DNA of 64,000 nt from Eubacterium sp. AF36-5BH. GTDB lineage: Bacteria; Bacillota; Clostridia; Lachnospirales; Lachnospiraceae. A program made the position numbers and the translations under genes. Below the pieces are notes generated by a model. It was not told the origin of the DNA and ran no database searches. It worked only from the letters and a program-made list of their open reading frames with translations. The stretch covers positions 124,001 through 188,000 of the forward strand of contig NZ_QTVG01000005.1 in NCBI RefSeq assembly GCF_003460505.1, read 5' to 3'. Below are positions 1 through 9,330 of the stretch, one piece after another (within the stretch, counting starts at the first letter, position 1; every line of letters starts with the position of its first letter).

Positions 1-1
1 G

Positions 2-409
2 GTTTATGCCGGAAAGTCCTTATACAAAGAACCTACAATTCCTGAAGAAGTTAGCAAGTATCAGCAACCTGTTGATTTAGACCAACTTTTAGAGGGGGTT
101 GATTTATCTAAACTTAATGAAATATTTCAGATGGTTTTAAAACGTCAGGTAGATAAAATTGATCCTGTTCGTAGTAAATTTGGAAAAATTGAAATGGAAG
201 AAGTAAGTTTGCCGGACAAAATTGATTATGTGGCAAACACTGTAAGGAAAAAGAAAAAATGCAGTTTTAAACAATTACTTGAAAAATCAAAATCAAAAGT
301 TGAAGTTATTGTTTCTTTTTTGGCTGTTTTAGAATTAATAAAGATAGGAGAAATTGAGGTTCATCAGGAGAAAACTTTTGGTGATATATATATTGACTCA
401 ATAGTATAA
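2..409 (+). CDS. scpA: ScpA, segregation and condensation protein A (5' end missing)
   Basis: This is the C-terminal part of ScpA, the kleisin that bridges SMC heads and works with ScpB in chromosome condensation. The reading frame is open from the first full codon at the window edge to the TAA at 407-409, so the true start lies upstream. The visible 135 residues hold the linker and the winged-helix C-terminal domain (roughly from the segment starting SLPDKIDYV), which binds the SMC ATPase head in this family. The stop is followed two bases later by the scpB ATG, the usual scpA-scpB arrangement. SMC itself is at 28805 in this window, in a different operon. Confidence rests on the kleisin C-terminus together with the following scpB. 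Confidence 0.9.
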   Translation, partial: VYAGKSLYKEPTIPEEVSKYQQPVDLDQLLEGVDLSKLNEIFQMVLKRQVDKIDPVRSKFGKIEMEEVSLPDKIDYVANTVRKKKKCSFKQLLEKSKSKVEVIVSFLAVLELIKIGEIEVHQEKTFGDIYIDSIV

Positions 410-411
410 TT

Positions 412-978
412 ATGGAAATAAATTACAAAGCACAGGTAGAGGCGATTCTTTTTACAATGGGAGAATCGGTTGAAAAAAATAGAATTGCAAAAGCTCTTGA
501 CATAACACAGGGCCAATTGAAAAAAATTGTAAAAGAAATGCAGGAAGATTATGCAAAGGATCACAGAGGAATTAAAATCATAGAATTGGAAAATTCCTAT
601 CAGTTATGTACAAAGCCTGAATTATATGAAACTTTAATAAAAGTGGCTAAGCAACCTAAGAGACAGGTTTTAACAGATGTCATGATGGAAACATTGTCAA
701 TTATTGCATATAAACAGCCTATTACTAAGTCAGAAATTGAAAGAATAAGAGGCGTTAAATCTGATTTCGCGGTTAATAAATTAGTAGAGTATATGCTTGT
801 TGAGGAAGTTGGCAGATTGCAGACTCCAGGAAGACCACTTCTTTTTGGAACAACGGAAGAATTTTTAAGAAGATTTGGAGTTGAGTCTTCAGATAAATTA
901 CCAATTATATCTCCTGATATGATTGAAGAGTTTAAACATGAGGCAGAAGACGAAATAACATTGAAATCAAATGACTAA
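412..978 (+). CDS. scpB: ScpB, segregation and condensation protein B
   Basis: ScpB binds the middle of ScpA as a dimer and completes the bacterial SMC condensin complex. The 188 residues match the usual ScpB length and show two winged-helix domains. The second contains the family segment around ETLSIIAYKQPITKSEIERI and the RGVKSD and GRPLLFGTT motifs that are highly conserved in ScpB. The gene starts two bases after the scpA stop, so the two are very likely translated in a coupled way. There is no separate promoter. A hairpin at 1072-1120 probably ends the transcript. Confidence 0.95.
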   Translation: MEINYKAQVEAILFTMGESVEKNRIAKALDITQGQLKKIVKEMQEDYAKDHRGIKIIELENSYQLCTKPELYETLIKVAKQPKRQVLTDVMMETLSIIAYKQPITKSEIERIRGVKSDFAVNKLVEYMLVEEVGRLQTPGRPLLFGTTEEFLRRFGVESSDKLPIISPDMIEEFKHEAEDEITLKSND

Positions 979-1071
979 TAAAATTATGCTTAAAAAATCA
1001 GAAGAATAATTAAAGTTAAGAAATAGATATGTATTTTGGCAACAAAGTAAGAAGAATAAATAAGGAAAAAG

Positions 1072-1120
1072 AAAAATGATATGTATTCCTGTAATAAAGC
1101 AAGGAGACATATCATTTTTT
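1072..1120 (+). terminator. Hairpin terminator after scpB
   Basis: A perfect 13-bp inverted repeat (AAAAATGATATGT at 1072-1084, its complement at 1107-1119) ends in a run of six T. The loop has a further short pairing (TCCT/AGGA). The stem is AT-rich, so it is weaker than others in the window, but its position between scpB and the next gene fits an intrinsic terminator. Confidence 0.6.
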
Positions 1121-1181
1121 GTGTAATAAAAAATAAAACCATGAATATATTTAATAGATAACAATTAAACAGGTATATGGT

Positions 1182-2393
1182 ATGCTACGTGAGAAAACAA
1201 TATTTATTAAATTAACTAAAATAATATTTACTAAATCAACTAAAACATCAAAAAGAAAATTAAGTAGAATGGTTATATTTGCTCTTTTGTGTTCTTCTAT
1301 AAATTTTGTAAATAATACATATGCAAAAGAGAGAAGTATAGATGAAAGTGATTTGTCAGCCAAGGCTGCTGTCTTAATTGATGGTGAAAACGGTAGGATT
1401 CTTTTTGGAAAAAATGAAAAAGAAAAAAGAGCAATGGCAAGTACCACGAAAATTATGACTTGCATTGTAGCACTGGAAAACTGCAAAGCAAATCAAGTTG
1501 TGGAAATAAGTTCAAAGGCTGCATCCATGCCGAAAGTGAAAATGAATGTTATGAAAGGTGAGCAATATTACCTGAAAGATTTACTATATGCAATGATGCT
1601 TGAATCTTATAATGATGTAGCTGTTGCAGTGGCAGAGAGCATTGGTGGAAATGTTGAAAACTTCGCAAAGATGATGAATGAAAAAGCAAAAAAAATCGGT
1701 GCAAATAATACAAGTTTTGTAACTCCAAACGGATTAGATGCAAAGGAACATTATTCCACAGCCTATGATATGGCAAAAATTGGAGCCTATGCCATAAAAA
1801 ATAAAAGTTTTTTAGAAATTATAAATACCAAAAAATATAATTTGACGGAAATAAAAAACAAACGTAACATAACTGTGTTTAATAAAGACAATTTTTTGAA
1901 TTTAGAAAATGATGCCATAGGAATTAAAACAGGCTTTACATGTAATGCAGGATATTGCTTTGTAGGTGCAATAAAAAATAATGGTCGGACATTTGTGTCC
2001 TGCGTTTTGTCTTCCGGTTGGCCACCAAATAAAGGGTATAAATGGAAAGATACTATTAAACTTATGGATTATGGAAAAGATAACTACGAATTCAAGAATA
2101 TTATTGAAAAGAACAAACCGATAATGCTACCTGTTGAAAACGGAATAAAAAGTGAAATAAAATGTACTTTCGATTCTTCGCTGAAAGCACTTGTTAGTAA
2201 TGAAGATAAAATAAACATAAAAACAAAAATAGATTACAAATTTCCTATTAATGTTAAAGATAAAGTAGGAAGCGTGTGGGTTTATATAAACAACAAAAAA
2301 GTAAAAAACATTAAAATTATCTCAAAAGAAAAAGTATATAAATTTGATTTTACTTATTGTTTAAGAAAAGCTTTTTCGTATTTTATTTTGTAA
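1182..2393 (+). CDS. D-alanyl-D-alanine carboxypeptidase (DacF/PBP5 type, S11 family)
   Basis: A penicillin-binding D,D-carboxypeptidase that trims the terminal D-Ala from peptidoglycan stem peptides outside the membrane. All three active-site motifs of the S11 family are present: STTK at residues 87-90 (nucleophile Ser87), SYN at 142-144 and KTG at 249-251. A basic N-terminus and hydrophobic stretch at about 30-45 look like a signal peptide, with a likely cleavage after TYA near residue 48. Residues about 300-385 correspond to the beta-rich PBP5 C-terminal domain, and the C-terminus can form an amphipathic membrane anchor. The start is uncertain: the ribosome binding site before 1182 is weak, and Met30 at 1269 is an alternative. 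Members include vegetative (DacA) and sporulation (DacB, DacF) types; the sequence alone does not decide which this is. Confidence 0.9.
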   Translation: MLREKTIFIKLTKIIFTKSTKTSKRKLSRMVIFALLCSSINFVNNTYAKERSIDESDLSAKAAVLIDGENGRILFGKNEKEKRAMASTTKIMTCIVALENCKANQVVEISSKAASMPKVKMNVMKGEQYYLKDLLYAMMLESYNDVAVAVAESIGGNVENFAKMMNEKAKKIGANNTSFVTPNGLDAKEHYSTAYDMAKIGAYAIKNKSFLEIINTKKYNLTEIKNKRNITVFNKDNFLNLENDAIGIKTGFTCNAGYCFVGAIKNNGRTFVSCVLSSGWPPNKGYKWKDTIKLMDYGKDNYEFKNIIEKNKPIMLPVENGIKSEIKCTFDSSLKALVSNEDKINIKTKIDYKFPINVKDKVGSVWVYINNKKVKNIKIISKEKVYKFDFTYCLRKAFSYFIL

Positions 2394-2436
2394 GAAAATA
2401 GTAAAAGGAATAAAGCAAATATATTGTAATATTAAC

Positions 2437-2465
2437 TTTATTTATATAGTTAGATGTGGTATATT
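2437..2465 (+). promoter_or_regulatory. Candidate extended -10 promoter for dapF
   Basis: TG at 2457-2458, one base, then TATATT at 2460-2465 forms an extended -10 element. The -35 position (TTTATT, 17 bases upstream) is poor, as tolerated by extended -10 promoters. It lies about 70 bases before the dapF start. Confidence 0.4.
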
Positions 2466-2531
2466 TAAAGCTAATGTTGGTGTAAAAAACTTACATGAAT
2501 AATGGTAGATGACGTATATTTAGGAGGCATT

Positions 2532-3365
2532 ATGGAATTTACAAAAATGCAAGGGTGCGGAAACGATTATGTTTACGTGAATGGTTTTGAAAATAAAATT
2601 GATAATCCAAATAAATTATCAGAAATAGTTAGCGACAGACATTTTGGCATTGGCTCAGATGGACTTATTGTTATTAATCCTTCAGAAAAGGCAGATTTTA
2701 AAATGAGCATGTATAATGCAGATGGCTCAGAAGGAAAAATGTGTGGCAATGGAATTAGATGTGTGGCAAAGTATGTTTATGATAACAAGATGACTGATAA
2801 AACAACAATTACAGTTGAAACTCTTTCAGGTATAAAAACTTTAGAATTAAATGTTAAGAATGATAAAGTTGAAACTGTAAAGGTTAATATGGGAACACCT
2901 ATTTTGTTGCCAAAAGATGTGCCGGTTGTTTCTGATAAAGATAAGGTTGTTGACGAACCTATTGTTATTGATGATAAAGAATATAGGATCACATGTGTTT
3001 CAATGGGAAATCCACATGCTATAACATTTATAGAGAACACTGATGATTTGGAAATAGAAACAATTGGACCGAAGTTTGAAAATAATCCTATTTTCCCAGA
3101 CAGAGTTAATACAGAATTTATTCAGGTATTAGACAGAAATACTGTTAAGATGCGCGTGTGGGAAAGAGGTTCAGGTGAAACATTTGCCTGTGGTACAGGT
3201 GCCTGTGCAACAGTTGTGGCCTGCGTGCTTAATGGATTAACAGACGACAAAGTTACAGTGAAACTTTTAGGTGGCGACTTGTTTATTGAATATAACAGAG
3301 AAGAAAATACTGTTTATATGACAGGTCCGGCAAAAGTTTCTTTTACAGGAAAAATTGAAGTTTAA
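2532..3365 (+). CDS. dapF: Diaminopimelate epimerase
   Basis: DapF converts LL-diaminopimelate to meso-diaminopimelate, the precursor of lysine and of peptidoglycan cross-links. It is a cofactor-independent two-cysteine racemase. Both catalytic cysteines are visible: Cys71 in MCGNGIRC and Cys220 in ACGTGACA. The start at 2532 is preferred over an in-frame ATG at 2502 because AGGAGG sits at 2522-2527 just before it, giving 277 residues, the usual family length. The next gene, murE, adds meso-DAP to the cell-wall precursor, so product and user are neighbours. Confidence 0.95.
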   Translation: MEFTKMQGCGNDYVYVNGFENKIDNPNKLSEIVSDRHFGIGSDGLIVINPSEKADFKMSMYNADGSEGKMCGNGIRCVAKYVYDNKMTDKTTITVETLSGIKTLELNVKNDKVETVKVNMGTPILLPKDVPVVSDKDKVVDEPIVIDDKEYRITCVSMGNPHAITFIENTDDLEIETIGPKFENNPIFPDRVNTEFIQVLDRNTVKMRVWERGSGETFACGTGACATVVACVLNGLTDDKVTVKLLGGDLFIEYNREENTVYMTGPAKVSFTGKIEV

Positions 3366-3466
3366 GTTAGTGGAAAATGTATTAATAGCTTTATGTGTAG
3401 GCAATGTTATACAGAAGGTTTGTACACGAAAATATTTATACAAAGTTTTTTAAAGAAGGCGGAAAT

Positions 3467-4942
3467 ATGTTATTAAAAGATTTATTGGAAAAACTTGAAT
3501 ATAAAGTTTTAAATGGTGATGATTCCGTAGAAATCAATCACTTACAGAATGATTCAAGAAAAGTAGAAAAAAACGATGTTTTTGTTTGCATTAAAGGTGC
3601 AGGTTTTGACGGACATAAATTTGTCAAAGATGTTTATGATAAAGGCGCAGTAGCTGTAGTAGTTATGGAAGATGTAGAACCTGTAGAGGGGCTTACAATA
3701 ATTAAGGTTGAAGATACAAGACTTGCTTTGGCATATATGTCTGCTGCATATTTTGGCAATCCTGCAGAAAAAATTATTACTGTAGGTATTACAGGAACAA
3801 AAGGTAAAACAACTACTACATATATGGTAAGACAGGTTCTTGAAAGTGTTGGTATTAAAACAGGTTTAATTGGTACAATTGAAACTATTATTGGCGATAA
3901 AGTTATACCGGCAAAAAATACAACACCTGAGTCCTATGTTGTACAGGAAACTTTTGCTGAAATGGTAAAAGAAGGTTGTAAGTGTGTTGTAATGGAGGTT
4001 TCATCACAGGGACTAATGCTTCACAGAGTGTCAGGCTTTACATTTGATTATGGTATTTTTACAAACATTGAGCCGGACCATATTGGCCCAAATGAACATA
4101 AGGATTTTGATGATTATCTAAGATGCAAGAGCATGTTATTGAAACAATGTAAACATGGCATTGTAAATATGGATGCAGATTTTATTGATCAGGTTCTTGA
4201 AGGTCATACCTGCGATTTGGAAACATTTGGTGTTAACGGAGATTATGATTTTAAGGCTTCAGATATTAATTTGTTTACTAAACCTGGTTGCCTATGTGTT
4301 TCATACAATTTGTCAGGCAAGATGAACTTCTCGGTGGAAATTCATGTTCCGGGAAATTTCAGTGTATATAATTCCCTTTGCGCCATTGCAATTTGTAGTC
4401 ATTTTACACAGAATATTGAGGCGATAAAACAGGGACTTTTAGATGTTAGGGTAAAAGGCCGAGTTGAAATTGTACCGGTTTCAAAAAGATTTACTTTAAT
4501 GATTGATTATGCTCATAATGCCATGAGCTTAGAAAGTCTTTTGACTAGTTTAAGAGAGTACAATCCTAAACGTTTGGTAACTGTGTTTGGCTGTGGCGGT
4601 AACAGGTCAAGAGACAGACGTTTTGAAATGGGTGAAGTTTCATCAAAACTTGCAGATTTTACAATAGTAACATCTGATAATCCAAGATTTGAAGAACCTA
4701 TGGATATTATAAATGACATTTTAGTTGGTATTAAAAAAGGTGACGGAGAACATGTTACCGTTCCTGATAGAAAAGATGCTATCAGATATGCAATACAACA
4801 CGCAAAAGACGGCGATGTAATTGTTCTTGCAGGTAAAGGACATGAAGATTACCAGGAAATTAAAGGTGTTAAACATCCAATGGATGAACGTGTTTTAATA
4901 AAGGAAATTATTAATGAAGATGAAATAAAAGCAATTTTGTAA
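3467..4942 (+). CDS. murE: UDP-MurNAc-L-Ala-D-Glu:meso-diaminopimelate ligase
   Basis: MurE is the cytoplasmic ATP-dependent ligase adding the third amino acid to the peptidoglycan stem peptide. Domains in order: N-terminal substrate domain (1-95), central ATPase with P-loop TGTKGKTT at 109-116, and C-terminal ligase domain. Lys221 in LRCKSMLL fits the carbamylated lysine of Mur ligases. The DNPR motif at residues 404-407 is the signature of meso-DAP specificity; lysine-adding enzymes differ here. The start at 3467 (491 residues) is chosen over an upstream in-frame ATG at 3404 because a GAAGGCGGA ribosome binding site directly precedes it and the extra 21 residues do not resemble the family. 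Confidence 0.95.
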   Translation: MLLKDLLEKLEYKVLNGDDSVEINHLQNDSRKVEKNDVFVCIKGAGFDGHKFVKDVYDKGAVAVVVMEDVEPVEGLTIIKVEDTRLALAYMSAAYFGNPAEKIITVGITGTKGKTTTTYMVRQVLESVGIKTGLIGTIETIIGDKVIPAKNTTPESYVVQETFAEMVKEGCKCVVMEVSSQGLMLHRVSGFTFDYGIFTNIEPDHIGPNEHKDFDDYLRCKSMLLKQCKHGIVNMDADFIDQVLEGHTCDLETFGVNGDYDFKASDINLFTKPGCLCVSYNLSGKMNFSVEIHVPGNFSVYNSLCAIAICSHFTQNIEAIKQGLLDVRVKGRVEIVPVSKRFTLMIDYAHNAMSLESLLTSLREYNPKRLVTVFGCGGNRSRDRRFEMGEVSSKLADFTIVTSDNPRFEEPMDIINDILVGIKKGDGEHVTVPDRKDAIRYAIQHAKDGDVIVLAGKGHEDYQEIKGVKHPMDERVLIKEIINEDEIKAIL

Positions 4943-4971
4943 ATAATAACTAATGAAAGAGAGAATTTATT

Positions 4972-6855
4972 ATGTGTGGAATTTGTGGCTTTATAGGAGA
5001 AGTTGAAAACAGTAAAGCAGTTTTAAAAAGAATGATGGACAAGATTGCCCATAGGGGACCTGATGATGAGGGAATGTATGTTGATGAACATGCTGCAATC
5101 GGTCATAGAAGACTTAGTATTATTGATTTAAATCATGGCGCACAGCCAATGTACAACGAAACAGGAGACATTGCTATTGTGTTTAATGGAGAAATATATA
5201 ACCATTTAGATGTAAGAAAAGAACTTATTGCAAAAGGACATGTTTTTGCAAATGAGTCTGATACAGAATGTTTGGTACATGCTTATGAAGAGTACGGTAC
5301 AGACATGCTGTCAAAACTTCGTGGTATGTTTTCTTTTGTGATTTGGGACAGCAAAAACAAAACAGCATTTGGTGCAAGAGACCATTTTGGAATTAAACCT
5401 TTTTATTATTCACAAATTAATGGGTCTTTAGCATTTTCATCAGAAATAAAAGCAATTTTGGAATTTCCGGGCTTTAAGAAGGAAGTAAATGAAGAAGCTC
5501 TTGAACAGTATTTAAGTTTCCAGTATTCTGTTCTTCCTGAGTGTTTCTTTAAGGGAGTGTATAAACTTCCGGCAGGACATTATATGATTTATAAAAATGG
5601 TGAAATGACTGTTAAAAGATATTTTGACCCGATGATGGAACCAAAGGAAAACGGTGATTTGGAAAAAACTGTATCAGAGATAGAAGAAATTGTTGACAAT
5701 ACAGTAAATGCACATATGATTGCTGACGTAGAAGTAGGTTCACTTTTATCAAGTGGTGTTGATTCAAGTTATGTTGTTTCAGAGTTCCCTGGAACAAAAA
5801 CTTTTACAGTAGGATTTCTTGATAAACAAAGCAAGTACAATGAAATACGTTATGCTGAAAGTCTTGTTGATGAATTAGGAAAAGAAAATTACAGTAAAAC
5901 AATTGACAGTGATGAATATTTTGATTCTATTTCATCAGTAATGTATTATATGGATGAGCCTTTAGCAGATCCATCATGTATAGCTCTTTATTTTGTTGAC
6001 CAGCTTGCGGCTGAACAAATTAAGGTAGTTTTATCAGGTGAGGGGGCTGACGAATTCTTTGGCGGTTACAATATTTATCATGAACCATTGTCATTAAAAG
6101 GTTATCAGAAGATACCTAAGTGTATAAGAAAAGGTTTAGCTAAAGTTGCAAGTGTTATGCCTGATATAAAAGGGCGTGATTTTATTATAAGAGGTAGCAA
6201 AACAGTTGAAGAGAGATTTATTGGTAACGCTAATATGTTCTCAGTAAAAGACAGAGAAAAACTTCTTAAGACGAAATTAACACATAAGTCACCACAGGAC
6301 ATCGTTGCTCCAACATACAAGAAAGTAAGTCATTTAAATGATATAGCTAAAATGCAGTATATTGATACAAATTTCTGGCTTCAGGGAGATATCCTATTGA
6401 AAGCAGATAAAATGAGTATGGCTCATTGTCTGGAATCAAGAGTACCTTTCCTTGATGTTGAAGTGTTCAATTATGCAAAAACATTACCTATTGATTTTAG
6501 ATGTAACGAAGAGGCTACAAAGAGAGCTTTTAGAATTGCAGCTAAGAGACATATACCTGAAAAGACAGCGAACAAGAAAAAATTAGGCTTCCCTGTTCCA
6601 ATCAGAGTATGGTTAAAAGAGGAGAAATATTACAACAAAGTAATGGAAACATTAACATCAGATGCATCAAAGAAATTCTTTAATACTGACATTTTGGTTA
6701 AGTTAATGGAAGACCACAGAAACGGAAAAGCAGATAACAGCAGAAGAATCTGGACTGTATATGTTTTCCTTGTTTGGTATAATGTTTACTTTGAAACAGA
6801 GGACTTTAAACCTATTAATAGTGAATGGATTAAAAACAGAATAAGAACAGCATAA
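4972..6855 (+). CDS. asnB: Asparagine synthetase, glutamine-hydrolysing
   Basis: AsnB makes asparagine from aspartate, ATP and glutamine-derived ammonia. The protein begins MCGICGF, so Cys2 is exposed as the class II glutaminase nucleophile after Met removal. The glutaminase domain spans about 1-210, with HRRLSI, FNGEIYN and SDTE motifs. The synthetase domain follows with the PP-loop SSGVDSS near residue 263 and the GEGADEFFGGY motif. At 627 residues it belongs to the longer AsnB group of Gram-positives. It is preceded by a GAAAGAGAGA ribosome binding site. A new promoter begins shortly downstream, so it is probably the last gene of its transcript. Confidence 0.93.
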   Translation: MCGICGFIGEVENSKAVLKRMMDKIAHRGPDDEGMYVDEHAAIGHRRLSIIDLNHGAQPMYNETGDIAIVFNGEIYNHLDVRKELIAKGHVFANESDTECLVHAYEEYGTDMLSKLRGMFSFVIWDSKNKTAFGARDHFGIKPFYYSQINGSLAFSSEIKAILEFPGFKKEVNEEALEQYLSFQYSVLPECFFKGVYKLPAGHYMIYKNGEMTVKRYFDPMMEPKENGDLEKTVSEIEEIVDNTVNAHMIADVEVGSLLSSGVDSSYVVSEFPGTKTFTVGFLDKQSKYNEIRYAESLVDELGKENYSKTIDSDEYFDSISSVMYYMDEPLADPSCIALYFVDQLAAEQIKVVLSGEGADEFFGGYNIYHEPLSLKGYQKIPKCIRKGLAKVASVMPDIKGRDFIIRGSKTVEERFIGNANMFSVKDREKLLKTKLTHKSPQDIVAPTYKKVSHLNDIAKMQYIDTNFWLQGDILLKADKMSMAHCLESRVPFLDVEVFNYAKTLPIDFRCNEEATKRAFRIAAKRHIPEKTANKKKLGFPVPIRVWLKEEKYYNKVMETLTSDASKKFFNTDILVKLMEDHRNGKADNSRRIWTVYVFLVWYNVYFETEDFKPINSEWIKNRIRTA

Positions 6856-6902
6856 AATAATTAAGTTTTTGTTTGGAAAAATTTTGAAATATAAATTGCT
6901 AT

Positions 6903-6931
6903 TTGACACGAAAAGTGTTAATCTATATAAG
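6903..6931 (+). promoter_or_regulatory. Sigma-A type promoter for the decarboxylase operon
   Basis: TTGACA at 6903-6908 is a perfect -35 box. After 17 bases TATAAG at 6926-6931 is a good -10 (TATATA two bases earlier is an alternative). Transcription would start near 6938, about 105 bases before the first gene, leaving a leader that contains the hairpin at 6965-7006. Confidence 0.7.
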
Positions 6932-6964
6932 GCGAAAAAGTGGTTGTTTTTTGCAAACACAAGT

Positions 6965-7006
6965 AAAGCCAATGACGGTATTTAGAATATTGTCAGTGGC
7001 TTTTAC
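6965..7006 (+). terminator. Hairpin in the leader of the decarboxylase operon
   Basis: AAAGCCAATGAC at 6965-6976 pairs with GTCAGTGGCTTT at 6992-7003 with one mismatch, followed by a short T run (7001-7004). It can end read-through from asnB. Because a strong promoter lies upstream of it, it could also act as an attenuator for the operon that starts at 7043. Confidence 0.55.
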
Positions 7007-7042
7007 TATGTAAAACTTTATTAATATAATGGAGGACTGATT

Positions 7043-8455
7043 ATGAGTACATCAGCTAAAACTTCAGCAAGAACGAGAATTGAAGCTCTTCTTGATGACA
7101 ACAGTTTTGTTGAAATTGGTGCATTAGTAACAGCTAGAAGCACAGATTTTAACATCAAAGCCATTGATACTCCATCAGACGGTGTTATTACCGGTTATGG
7201 ATTAATTAATGGAAGATTAGTTTATGTATTTAGCCAGGATTCATCAGTGCTTGGTGGCTCTGTTGGTGAAATGCATGCTAAGAAAATTTCAAATATCTAT
7301 GATATGGCTCTAAAAATGGGAGCACCTGTTATTGGTTTAGTGGATAGCACAGGCCTTAGATTACAGGAATCAGTAGATGGACTTGAAGCATTTGGTTCAA
7401 TTTATATGAAACAAAGCGAAGCTTCAGGAGTAATTCCTATGGTAACAGCCATATTTGGAAATTGCGGTGGAGCATTAAGTGTAATGGCAAATCTTTCTGA
7501 TTTTACATTTATGGAGAAAGATAATGCTGCATTATTTGTTAACTCACCCAATGCTATTGATGAAAACAGAAAAGAAGTATGTGATACTTCAGCAGCTAAA
7601 TTCCAGAACGAAGAAGCTGGTAATGTAGATTTTGTTGGAACAGAATCAGAAATAATTTCAGGTATTATTAACTTGGTTTCAATTTTACCTTCAAATTATG
7701 AAGATGAAGTTTTGGCAGACTGCACAGATGATTTAAACAGAGCAGCAACAGGCTTTGATTCAGGATTAGAAGATACAAAGTTAGCACTAACAGCTATTTC
7801 TGATGATGGTTTCGTTGTTGAAACAAAGAGTGCTTACGCACCTGAAATGTTAACTGCATTTATAAAATTAAATGGAGCAACAGTTGGTGTAGTAGCTAAT
7901 AGAACAAAAGTTTACGACGACAATATGGAAGTTGTAGCAGAATACGAACCTAAGCTTACAGCTAATGGTTGCGATAAGGCTGCACAGTTTGTATATTTTT
8001 GTGATGATTTTTCAATTCCTGTTCTTACACTCACAAATGCTACAGGATTCAAAGCATGCAAGTGTCAGGAAAAACGTGGCGCTAAGGCAACTGCAAGATT
8101 AACTTATGCATTTGCAAGTGCGACAGTTCCAAAAGTAAATGTTATTATTGGTGAAGCTTTTGGTAGTGCGTATGTAACAATGAACAGCAAGTCAATTGGT
8201 GCAGATATGGTATTTGCTCTTCCAACTGCAAAGGTAGGAATGATGGATGCAAACGCTGCAGCAAAGATTATGTATGCAAAAGAAATTGAAGAAGATGCAA
8301 GCGTTCTTGCTGAAAAGACAGCAGAATATGCTCAGTTACAGGGAAGTGTAACAAAGGCAGCATCAAGAGGATATGTTGATAATATCGTAGAACCTGTTGA
8401 TGTAAGAAAATATGTTATCGGTGCCCTTGAAATGTTATACACAAAGAGACAGTAG
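7043..8455 (+). CDS. Biotin-dependent carboxyltransferase, methylmalonyl-CoA decarboxylase alpha/12S type
   Basis: An acyl-CoA carboxyltransferase that moves a carboxyl group between an acyl-CoA and the biotin carrier. It has the two crotonase-like halves of the family: N-terminal domain (about 10-215) with the oxyanion-type loop GNCGGALSVMAN, and C-terminal domain (about 230-465) with GEAFGSAYVTM and IGADMVFALPTAKVGMMD. At 470 residues it is shorter than typical MmdA or 12S proteins (about 510). A strong GGAGG site precedes the ATG. It leads an operon with an OadG-like subunit, biotin carrier, Na+ pump beta subunit and a second carboxyltransferase. The natural acyl-CoA substrate (methylmalonyl-, malonyl- or other) cannot be read from sequence, and no methylmalonyl-CoA mutase gene is in this window. 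Confidence 0.85.
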   Translation: MSTSAKTSARTRIEALLDDNSFVEIGALVTARSTDFNIKAIDTPSDGVITGYGLINGRLVYVFSQDSSVLGGSVGEMHAKKISNIYDMALKMGAPVIGLVDSTGLRLQESVDGLEAFGSIYMKQSEASGVIPMVTAIFGNCGGALSVMANLSDFTFMEKDNAALFVNSPNAIDENRKEVCDTSAAKFQNEEAGNVDFVGTESEIISGIINLVSILPSNYEDEVLADCTDDLNRAATGFDSGLEDTKLALTAISDDGFVVETKSAYAPEMLTAFIKLNGATVGVVANRTKVYDDNMEVVAEYEPKLTANGCDKAAQFVYFCDDFSIPVLTLTNATGFKACKCQEKRGAKATARLTYAFASATVPKVNVIIGEAFGSAYVTMNSKSIGADMVFALPTAKVGMMDANAAAKIMYAKEIEEDASVLAEKTAEYAQLQGSVTKAASRGYVDNIVEPVDVRKYVIGALEMLYTKRQ

Positions 8456-8464
8456 GAGGATATT

Positions 8465-9298
8465 ATGAAGGTTATGAAAAGATTGCGTTTAGTAATTTCT
8501 CTTGCTTCATTACTTATGTGTTTAGTATTTTCAAACACATGTGTTTTTGCAGATCAAACTGTTGATTTAAGTGGCACAAATGCTGCTGAAACAACTTTAT
8601 CAGCAGAAGATCAGAAAACATTTGCAAACGGTAAAATTACAATGGCACAGATTAAGTCATTGTTTGAAAACTATGTAACAAACGGATTAGCTAATTATGG
8701 AGAATGTTCTAAGGATGAGTTAGACTATCTTGGTGAATATTATAGTTCACAGACAGATATGTTTGAAAACTTTGCTAAAGCTGTTGGAGATGAACCTTGT
8801 GGTACATACAAAGACTATGGCAAGATTGAAGTAACAGAAAATGAAGATGGAACAATTGATGCAACTTCAATGTTACATTTTGAAAATAAAGATTTAAAGA
8901 TGATTATGCATATTTCTTTATTTGATACTTTAGGACCACAGGCTACATCTGTAGAATTCAGTTTGCCTGACACAGCAGACAATTCTATCGGAGCAAAAAT
9001 GGCTTCTGCAGGAGCTAATACATTAATGGGAATGGGAACAGTATTCGCTGTACTTATTTTTATTTCATTAATTATTTCATGCTTTAAGGTTATTCCAAAG
9101 ATTACTGAAGCTAGAGCAAATAAAAACAAAAAAGCAAATATTACAACAGAAGAAGACAAGTCTGAAACTGTATCAGCAAATGAAACAGTTGATGTGTCAG
9201 ATGATTTGGAATTAATTGCTGTTATTGCATCAGCTATTGCAGCCAGTGAAAATACATCAACAGACAGCTTCGTTGTAAGATCAATTAGAAGAAGATAA
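8465..9298 (+). CDS. OadG-family membrane subunit with an extracytoplasmic N-terminal domain
   Basis: The membrane-anchored gamma/delta-type subunit that holds Na+-decarboxylase complexes together. The membrane segment at about residues 186-210 (GMGTVFAVLIFISLIIS) has the characteristic OadG/MmdD pattern, followed by a charged, linker-like cytoplasmic tail. Unusually, the protein has a signal peptide (residues 1-29, cleavage after VFA) and about 150 residues between it and the membrane helix, predicted to be outside the cell. Classical OadG proteins are under 100 residues and lack this part. The start at 8465 follows TAGGAGGA and lies ten bases after the previous stop. The role of the outer domain is unknown; assignment of the helix is from pattern and operon position. 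Confidence 0.75.
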   Translation: MKVMKRLRLVISLASLLMCLVFSNTCVFADQTVDLSGTNAAETTLSAEDQKTFANGKITMAQIKSLFENYVTNGLANYGECSKDELDYLGEYYSSQTDMFENFAKAVGDEPCGTYKDYGKIEVTENEDGTIDATSMLHFENKDLKMIMHISLFDTLGPQATSVEFSLPDTADNSIGAKMASAGANTLMGMGTVFAVLIFISLIISCFKVIPKITEARANKNKKANITTEEDKSETVSANETVDVSDDLELIAVIASAIAASENTSTDSFVVRSIRRR

Positions 9299-9330
9299 AT
9301 TACTTTTGTAAATTTAGGAGGAATTTAAAA

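Noticed and set aside
3404-3466. N-terminal extension of MurE
   Set aside because: The extra residues do not resemble MurE and a ribosome binding site marks 3467.
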